Assembly (NCBI RefSeq): GCF_001692325.1
Contig: NZ_LXKN01000019.1
Span: 24,438 to 88,437, forward strand
DNA: 64,000 nt
Reading direction: 5' to 3'
Source of the DNA: Rhizobium sp. AC27/96
GTDB lineage: Bacteria > Pseudomonadota > Alphaproteobacteria > Rhizobiales > Rhizobiaceae
Shown here: positions 58,554-64,000 of the stretch, piece after piece
Numbering within the stretch: the first letter of the stretch is position 1
How the letters are laid out: every line of letters starts with the position of its first letter
Notes under the pieces: model-generated
The model's database searches: none
The model's input: only the letters and a program-made list of their open reading frames with translations
Told to the model about the DNA's origin: nothing
Made by a program: the position numbers and the translations under genes

Positions 58554-59882
58554 TCAGGCCGACAGTCGCATGCCGACCGAACGTTCGATGGATTTGAAGA
58601 GCTGGTCGTCAGCCTTCAGCTGCTGCCGAATCTGGCCGATGCGTGTCACGGCCGCATTGTCGCCACCGGCTCCCACGGCCTTGGCCAAAGCGAGGACGAA
58701 AAAATCGCGCTGGGCATTGCTGCCGCCGATCTTCGGGAGATTGGCAACCATGCGGTCGATCATGCGTTGATCGGCGGGTGCGTCGAGGCCTGCAAGCACA
58801 CGCGCCATCGGCACACCGATCTCCGCTGCGATCTGGGCCTGCTCGTCCATGCCCAATGCCTTGGCGTCGATCTCGGCGACAAGTTCGGCCACGCCCGCCC
58901 GATCGCCAACCGCAACCATGGCCGCCAGATTGTGGAGGGCGGCGAAAATCAGGGTGGTGTCGTTTCTCCTTCGGTAGGCGATCTCTGCAACATCCATCCA
59001 GCGATTGCCGACATGGACACCCGATTGCTCGAGGCGCCATAGCAGAGAAACCGCATTGGCCATGTCGCGGAAGTCATCGGTCTGCTGCGGACGAACCTCG
59101 TCGTCATAGAGCTCAAGCACCCGCTCGTGATTGCCGCGCTCAAGATGCAGCAGGCCGAGGTGCCAGGCCATGTGGAACGAGAAATTGTTGCAGCGCGACC
59201 ATGCCCTGCGGCTGCCCTCGAGCCAGTCGATCCCCTCCTTTGTATCACCCCGCATTTCGAAGACATGCGAAACGGCATGAAGGCCCCAGGAATCGTCGGG
59301 CTGGAGCGCGACGGCGCGCTGGCCAGCCTCCAGCGCTTCGGCATAGCGGCCATGTTCCTCCAGAGCAAAGGCATGACAACCGAGAATGAAGCCTGCGGAG
59401 TTTGCTTCCGTATCGATGCGACCCACGGCACGGGTGCTTGCTACCAGCATTCCGGCAGCATCGCCGGTCATGAATCGGAGTGCCTGTGCCAGCTTGAAGG
59501 GCAGAAACGTTGCCGGGCGATCCGTGAAGCCGTCATCCAGCAATTCGGCCGCCGTCGAGAAAAGGCCGTTGGCAGCGGCTTCCAGCGCAATCACAAGAAT
59601 CCTTTCATCCGATGTGCCGCCACTCTTTCTGATCAAAGCTGTTTGCGCGTCTTGGAGCGTGGCGCTGGCAACCGCGGTGAGCTCGGATCGCGCCAGTATG
59701 AGGTTTGCAAAGCCTTTTAAGGCATGCGCCGCGACATGATCCGGATCAGCCGCAAGCGTTGCCTGCAATGCCGCAGCGGTATTCGGCCTGTGCGCCGCAA
59801 TTCCGAATACGGCATTCTCAAATGCTCGGTGTGCCTCCGTGCTGTCTGTGCTGGTGACGAGGTCGTATGCATCGCGTTTCAT
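58554..59882 (-). CDS. TTC38-like tetratricopeptide-repeat protein
   Basis: A 442-residue protein with helical pairs throughout, matching the tetratricopeptide-repeat protein 38 family: GRYAEALEAGQRAVALQPDD, WGLHAVSHVFEMRGDTKEGI and FHMAWHLGLLHLERGNHERV are characteristic. AAGGAG precedes the ATG by 9 bases. Its role is unknown; TTC38 proteins have no established biochemistry. It starts the leftward five-gene operon (to the CoA-transferase) and is divergent from the SDR gene across about 250 bases. Confidence 0.85.
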   Translation of the reverse strand: MKRDAYDLVTSTDSTEAHRAFENAVFGIAAHRPNTAAALQATLAADPDHVAAHALKGFANLILARSELTAVASATLQDAQTALIRKSGGTSDERILVIALEAAANGLFSTAAELLDDGFTDRPATFLPFKLAQALRFMTGDAAGMLVASTRAVGRIDTEANSAGFILGCHAFALEEHGRYAEALEAGQRAVALQPDDSWGLHAVSHVFEMRGDTKEGIDWLEGSRRAWSRCNNFSFHMAWHLGLLHLERGNHERVLELYDDEVRPQQTDDFRDMANAVSLLWRLEQSGVHVGNRWMDVAEIAYRRRNDTTLIFAALHNLAAMVAVGDRAGVAELVAEIDAKALGMDEQAQIAAEIGVPMARVLAGLDAPADQRMIDRMVANLPKIGGSNAQRDFFVLALAKAVGAGGDNAAVTRIGQIRQQLKADDQLFKSIERSVGMRLSA

Positions 59883-60128
59883 GAATCTGCTCCTTGAGGA
59901 GGGATCGCCATCCAGATTTTCGAAATCCGAAGCGTGGCTCCAACAAAGGCCTTTACGGTTGCATGCCTGGGTTCGTTACATCGGCGGGCGATTTTTTCCT
60001 GAGGCAGCAAAATTTGCCATGCTCTTCGGTCGGCCACCGGAAATGTTTTCAACGTATGTAACGAAATGCCCCGTGGAAGCGTATCGAGTATGATGATCGT
60101 TCTGGTCCGCTGCTCAGAGGGGATTGCT

Positions 60129-60842
60129 ATGCAAGAGACTGCAGGGAATGAACTCGTTGTGATGGTGACAGGTGCCTCCGGCAATCTTGGCAACGCCGTT
60201 GTCAGGGAGTTGCTGGCAACCAGCGCGAAGATCGTTTCGGTCGAGCGAAATCTCGTTGCCAAGACAAGTCCGCCAGCCGGGGAGGGTACAAGTTTTCTGG
60301 AGCTCGGCGGGATAGATCTGACAGACCTATCCTCTTGTCAGGAGGCCGTTCGACGGGCACTCAATGCGTTCGGTCGAATAGACGCACTCGTCAATACGGT
60401 CGGTGGTTTTCAGACCGGTCCCGTGGGAGAGACGGGGCTCGATCAATGGGACCATATGTTCCAGATGAATGCCCGTACTGCCTATGTCATCAGCGCAGCG
60501 GTACTGAAGCCGATGCAGGAGGTGGGCTACGGTCGCATCGTGCACATCGCCGCTGCGCCGGGATTGAAGGCAGGAGCCAACCAGGCGGCCTATGCCGCGT
60601 CGAAAGGAGCTGTGATCCGGTTGACGGAAGCGATCGCTGCCGAAAACCGCGACAAGCGCATCACCGCCAACTGCATTCTTCCCGGGACGATCGACACGCC
60701 ACAAAACCGCGCGGCGATGCCCAATGCGAAGACGGACGGCTGGGTCCAGCCGGCCGATATTGCCAAGCTCATAGGCTTTCTCATCTCACCGGCCGCAGGC
60801 ATCGTCACCGGTGCTGCCATACCGGCGACCGGACGCGTGTGA
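60129..60842 (+). CDS. SDR-family oxidoreductase
   Basis: A 237-residue short-chain dehydrogenase/reductase. The cofactor motif VMVTGASGNLGNAVV (residues 12-26), the catalytic Tyr-x3-Lys in AYAASKGAVI and the NAG-type region ALVNTVGGFQT are present. The ATG at 60129, with GAGGGG upstream, is preferred over 60066. It opens a rightward cluster followed after 7 bases by the first of several small membrane-protein genes. The substrate is unknown. Confidence 0.9.
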   Translation: MQETAGNELVVMVTGASGNLGNAVVRELLATSAKIVSVERNLVAKTSPPAGEGTSFLELGGIDLTDLSSCQEAVRRALNAFGRIDALVNTVGGFQTGPVGETGLDQWDHMFQMNARTAYVISAAVLKPMQEVGYGRIVHIAAAPGLKAGANQAAYAASKGAVIRLTEAIAAENRDKRITANCILPGTIDTPQNRAAMPNAKTDGWVQPADIAKLIGFLISPAAGIVTGAAIPATGRV

Positions 60843-60849
60843 GGCTGAC

Positions 60850-61065
60850 ATGTTCGATCCGTCGGGTCCAGTCGCCGCAGCGCTGATGTCATGGGCCGGC
60901 ATTGGTGTCGCTGTTGCAATCGCGTTCCTGCTCTTCGGTTTCGACAAGGTCGATCCCGGCGCCCATGACGCCTATGCCGTGAGGCCTCTGCTGGTCCCCG
61001 GCCTTGTTCTCCTGTGGCCGCTCGTTATCTGGCGGTGGCTGCGCTTGACGAAGGAAGGAGAATAG
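60850..61065 (+). CDS. Small membrane protein
   Basis: A 71-residue protein with two hydrophobic helices (SWAGIGVAVAIAFLLFGF and LLVPGLVLLWPLVIWRWL). It starts 8 bases after the SDR stop. GAGGCTGAC lies upstream of the ATG. Position suggests a subunit associated with the membrane redox protein encoded downstream. Confidence 0.7.
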   Translation: MFDPSGPVAAALMSWAGIGVAVAIAFLLFGFDKVDPGAHDAYAVRPLLVPGLVLLWPLVIWRWLRLTKEGE

Positions 61066-61066
61066 C

Positions 61067-61228
61067 ATGCGGCGCCAACATCGTCGCGCTCATGCGGTGA
61101 TCTGGACCGGCCTGGCGATTGCCTTGCCGCTGCTGCTTGGCGTCGTCTTCGCCAGCGCTCCGAAGCTGCCGGCCGATGCGCCGGCGGTTCGCCTGGATGG
61201 CGCGGCCTCACAAGGAGCGCAGCCGTGA
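61067..61228 (+). CDS. Small signal-anchored membrane protein
   Basis: A 53-residue protein starting 2 bases after the previous stop with GAAGGAG upstream. MRRQHRRAHAVIWTGLAIAL and the following LLLGVVFASAP make a basic N-terminus and one membrane helix; the short tail is exported or periplasmic. Its TGA overlaps the GTG start of the next gene (GTGA). It is too short to be noticed by length alone, but the ribosome-binding site and overlaps make it convincing. Confidence 0.7.
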   Translation: MRRQHRRAHAVIWTGLAIALPLLLGVVFASAPKLPADAPAVRLDGAASQGAQP

Positions 61229-62322
61229 GCGTATCCTACAAGCCGGTCATCTGGAACCGGACGAAGATGATCTACGACGGTGTCCTATTGGCCGGCGTTG
61301 CCGTCTACATATTGCTTTTCCTTAAAGCCGGACCAATGCTTTCGTCTGCGCTGCGCGACGTCGATCTGCCAACGCAGCGCATGCGCGCCTTCGGCTCGCT
61401 GGCATTACTGATGCTGACCATCGTGCTTGCGATAGGTCCGCTATCTCGCATCGATACGCGTTTTCTCCCTTTGCTCTATAACAGACGCCACTTCGGCGTG
61501 ATGACCGCCATTATCGCGATGACGCATGCCTATTACGTGCTCGGATGGTATTTTTCCTTCAGTCCGACGCCGCCGTTGACGGCACTTTTGACCAGCAATA
61601 CCAGCTTCACCAGTGTCGTCGGCTTCCCCTTTGAGCTTTTCGGCGTCTTCGCATTGATTATCCTGGCCGTTCTTGCCGTGACCAGCCACGACTTCTGGCT
61701 CTCTTTTCTGACGCCTCCTTTGTGGAAGGCGATCCATATGAGCGTCTATTTCGCCTATGCCGCCATCATTATGCATGTGGCGCTTGGAGCATTGCTTGAT
61801 CGTCGCGATCTTGCCCTCGGCTTCTTGGCACTCGGTGGCCTGTTGATGCTCTGCACCCTGCATCTGATTGCCGGGCGCCGTGAAACATCAATCGACGACG
61901 CTGCTTGCGCAGAGGCCGCTGAAGAGCCCTGGATCGTTGTCGGTGATCTCTCCGAGATTGCCGAGGGCAGGGCAATTATCGGCGCTGCTCCAGGCGGGGA
62001 GCGCATTGCGATATTTCGTTCCAAGGGTGGTCTATCGGCTGTGTCGAACGTCTGCTCGCACCAAAACGGACCGGTTGGCGAGGGCAAAGTCGTGCTCGGC
62101 TTCATCACATGTCCATGGCACGGCTACCAGTATCGCCCCGAGGATGGCTGCTCGCCGCCGCCGTTCCGAGAGCGCATCCGCAAATATCGCGTGCAATTGA
62201 AGGGATCGACCGTGCTTGTCGATCCCGAACCCCTGCCGCTTGGCACGAAACTCGAACCGTTTCCCATCCCCGGAGAATTGCTTGCAGCTTCTGCAACGCC
62301 TGCAAAGCAAGGAGGCGCATGA
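61225..62322 (+). CDS. Ferric-reductase-like membrane protein fused to a Rieske domain
   Basis: A 365-residue protein starting with GTG 61225. The first 210 residues form about six membrane helices with His residues at haem-like spacing (MTHAYYVLGW, AIHMSVYFAYAAIIMHVALG), as in ferric-reductase-like transmembrane (MsrQ/YedZ-type) proteins. The C-terminal 130 residues are a Rieske [2Fe-2S] domain with CSHQNG and CPWHGYQY as the two Cys-His pairs. The fusion would pass electrons between a membrane haem and an iron-sulfur cluster. It overlaps the next gene by 4 bases. Confidence 0.85.
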   Translation: MSVSYKPVIWNRTKMIYDGVLLAGVAVYILLFLKAGPMLSSALRDVDLPTQRMRAFGSLALLMLTIVLAIGPLSRIDTRFLPLLYNRRHFGVMTAIIAMTHAYYVLGWYFSFSPTPPLTALLTSNTSFTSVVGFPFELFGVFALIILAVLAVTSHDFWLSFLTPPLWKAIHMSVYFAYAAIIMHVALGALLDRRDLALGFLALGGLLMLCTLHLIAGRRETSIDDAACAEAAEEPWIVVGDLSEIAEGRAIIGAAPGGERIAIFRSKGGLSAVSNVCSHQNGPVGEGKVVLGFITCPWHGYQYRPEDGCSPPPFRERIRKYRVQLKGSTVLVDPEPLPLGTKLEPFPIPGELLAASATPAKQGGA

Positions 62323-63092
62323 TGCTGAAACCCGCCGAACGCGGCTTTTTTGTCGGCTATTTCAAAAAGGTGCCGGCTGACGTCAAGGCATTGATGATCG
62401 GTTTCGTCGTTTTCTTCATCACCGGAATGGCATCAGCTTCCGTGTTCCTGTCTCTCAGCACGGAAAGTCCCGGGGCTGGAAGCTATGCGGATGAACTACA
62501 CGGCGAACATCTCATCGGCAGGATGGAGGTGGCGCCATATCCGATCCTGCGAGTGCCGGGGAACGGAGCGCAACCCGCCCGTGCCATCATGCTCGGAGGC
62601 TCCGGAAAATTCGGTGTCGACGACCGCGCTCTGCCACTTTCCGGCAAGGCAGTTGAGGTCGGCGGTATCTTCGTCAAGCGCGGGGATCTGGAGATGCTGT
62701 TGGTCGGCGGTGGGGACGACTTGAAGACAGCGAGAGTGCAGCGTTCGGTGCTGCCAGCCGTCTCGCCACCACAAGATCTCGGGCGATGGCGGCTTACGGG
62801 TGAGATTTGCGACGGGAAATGCAGCGGCGGGGCCATGAAGCCGGGAAAAGGACTTGCACACAAGGCCTGCGCCAATCTCTGCATTTCGGGCGGCGTCCCG
62901 CCTGTTTTCGTTTCGACTGCACCCGTCGACGGGCATATCTTCTTCCTGTTGGCGGCAAAGGACGGCGGCCCCATGCCGAAGGGGTTGCTCGACAAGACAA
63001 GCGTGCCGGTGGTCCTTGAAGGAACGATCGAGCGACGCGACGATCTTTTGATCTTCAAGGTCGAGCGCTTTGCCGATGGAGTTCGCGCATGA
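62319..63092 (+). CDS. Membrane-anchored Cys/His-rich protein
   Basis: A 257-residue protein starting at the ATG overlapping the Rieske gene stop (GGAGG upstream). One membrane helix lies near residues 21-41. The exported part contains GEICDGKCSGGAMKPGKGLA followed by HKACANLCISGGVPP, with four Cys and one His arranged like a metal- or cluster-binding site, probably shared by a family that accompanies such Rieske genes. No enzyme family is assigned. It overlaps the next gene by 4 bases. Confidence 0.7.
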   Translation: MMLKPAERGFFVGYFKKVPADVKALMIGFVVFFITGMASASVFLSLSTESPGAGSYADELHGEHLIGRMEVAPYPILRVPGNGAQPARAIMLGGSGKFGVDDRALPLSGKAVEVGGIFVKRGDLEMLLVGGGDDLKTARVQRSVLPAVSPPQDLGRWRLTGEICDGKCSGGAMKPGKGLAHKACANLCISGGVPPVFVSTAPVDGHIFFLLAAKDGGPMPKGLLDKTSVPVVLEGTIERRDDLLIFKVERFADGVRA

Positions 63093-63298
63093 CAGGCCAC
63101 GCGCGCAACCCTTGGCGCCATTTGCTTGGTCTTTTGCTCGCAGTATTGGCCGCCGTCGCCATTGTCATCATCTGGGAATATGGCCTGGACTACCTTGATG
63201 GTACCCCGTTCGAAGAACTGCGCTATGTGATTTTTGCGGTTGTCGCTATCGGTTTGCTCTCGGGCCTCAACTCTCTGATGTCGCGGTTCGTGCGCTGA
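63089..63298 (+). CDS. Small membrane protein, last gene of the Rieske operon
   Basis: A 69-residue protein with two helices (LGLLLAVLAAVAIVIIWEY and YVIFAVVAIGLLSGLN). Its start overlaps the preceding stop. It completes a set of tightly coupled genes from the SDR onward, of which three are tiny membrane proteins, suggesting subunits of one membrane complex. Confidence 0.7.
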   Translation: MTGHARNPWRHLLGLLLAVLAAVAIVIIWEYGLDYLDGTPFEELRYVIFAVVAIGLLSGLNSLMSRFVR

Positions 63299-63523
63299 GA
63301 CCCGCCATCCCCGATTGGGATCGCCATACCATGGTTCGAGACGGGATTTGCCATGAATGCGAGCCCCCATGGCAAGTGTTTGGCGTCGATGAAAGGCTAC
63401 AGTCCGCATCTCCATCTATCGGCTTGGGGCGGCGCCCATCTTTTTTGTCGAACCCTTGTAACAAAGCGATCAGCCCGAACGTAGCGGCAGAGAGACCTTA
63501 AACAGGCTAGCTGGGGGCATTCA

Positions 63524-64000
63524 ATGAAGGCAGAGGGCGAAGTTCAGGCGCTCGTCGAGGCGCGCGAGTCGTTGAGTCTGGCCATGAAGTTTCATGCATC
63601 GGGCGAAATCGAACGCGCCGAGCATTATTATCTTGAAGTGCTGCAGCATCGATATCGCGTGCCGGATATTTTGCCGTTGCTGGCGGGTATTGCGACCTCG
63701 AGGGGGGATACGAACGCCGCGATCACCTATTGGAACGACATGCTTCGCATCGAGCCGGATCATCTGGTTGCTCTTCTCGGCAAGGGCGCGCTACTCCTCA
63801 AACAGGGGGAAACGAACGAGGCGATCAGATGTTTTGAATTCGCTGCCAAAGCGTCCCCCGACAATCCGCTTGTGTTGAACAATCTATCGGTCGCTCTCGC
63901 CCAAGCCGATCGCAATGGCGATGCTCTTGCCGGTTTTCGCCGTGTGGTATCCCTTCAACCGGACAGCGTCATGCCGCGACACCAGATGCGCCGCCTCACG
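63524..64000 (+). CDS. TPR-repeat protein (3' end outside window)
   Basis: The first 159 codons of a tetratricopeptide-repeat protein; the frame is open at the window edge. Repeats are visible as HYYLEVLQHRYRVPDILPLL, AAITYWNDMLRIEPDHLVAL, GKGALLLKQGETNEAIRCF and LVLNNLSVALAQADRNGDAL. GGGGG lies just upstream of the ATG. Many such N-terminal TPR blocks precede a glycosyltransferase or methyltransferase domain, but that part is not in view. It may begin a new transcription unit, 225 bases after the Rieske operon. Confidence 0.75.
   Translation, partial: MKAEGEVQALVEARESLSLAMKFHASGEIERAEHYYLEVLQHRYRVPDILPLLAGIATSRGDTNAAITYWNDMLRIEPDHLVALLGKGALLLKQGETNEAIRCFEFAAKASPDNPLVLNNLSVALAQADRNGDALAGFRRVVSLQPDSVMPRHQMRRLT

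Noticed and set aside
1..64000. CRISPR array, rRNA operon or complete insertion sequence
   Set aside because: No regularly spaced repeats, rRNA-like sequence or transposase gene was seen on reading both strands.

Overview
The window reads as a large plasmid or chromid of an alphaproteobacterium in the Rhizobiaceae (Rhizobium/Agrobacterium type). It opens inside a repABC module: the 3' end of repB, the antisense-RNA spacer, a complete repC with an AT-rich origin-like tract inside it, and two identical 16-bp parS-like palindromes downstream. No rRNA, complete tRNA, CRISPR array or intact insertion sequence was seen.

1-12 kb is plasmid backbone and accessory genes: repBC, two lipoproteins, an OmpR/EnvZ-type two-component pair, a groES-groEL operon behind a CIRCE-like operator, a GT14-type glycosyltransferase, several small rhizobial proteins and a frameshifted DUF1488 pseudogene.

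12-49 kb is a defence-type island beside a tyrosine recombinase (11946-13097). It holds a 2152-residue STAND-like ATPase with an N-terminal nuclease-like domain, an unassigned overlapping pair (four-helix membrane protein plus a 761-residue soluble protein), a 1451-residue NACHT-type ATPase with a C-terminal nuclease-like domain, and a DUF3800-like protein. An ars operon follows (MFS exporter, flavoprotein, arsR, and an arsH with a damaged N-terminus). Next come a Gabija-type pair (GajA/GajB with a 4-nt overlap), a ribbon-helix-helix/YfbU protein with a palindromic operator, an HExxH protein, three more proteins with nuclease-like motifs, a HEPN-like protein, a tightly packed three-gene operon with a DUF4238 member, and a truncated trypsin-like peptidase gene. 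The best candidates for something undescribed are the pair at 20311-23695, the three-gene operon at 45193-47721 and the STAND/NACHT proteins.

49-64 kb returns to metabolic and envelope genes. A periplasmic redox group contains an esterase, a YHS protein, DsbD and a DsbA-like thioredoxin. A leftward five-gene operon encodes a TTC38-like protein, a membrane protein, a thiamine-diphosphate enzyme, an OpgC-like protein and a CaiB/BaiF CoA-transferase. A rightward operon of very short spacings and overlaps encodes an SDR, small membrane proteins, a ferric-reductase-like/Rieske fusion and a Cys/His-rich anchored protein. A TPR gene runs off the right edge.

Functions are assigned from motifs read by eye in the translations; no database search was run, and start codons were chosen from visible ribosome-binding sites and gene overlaps.
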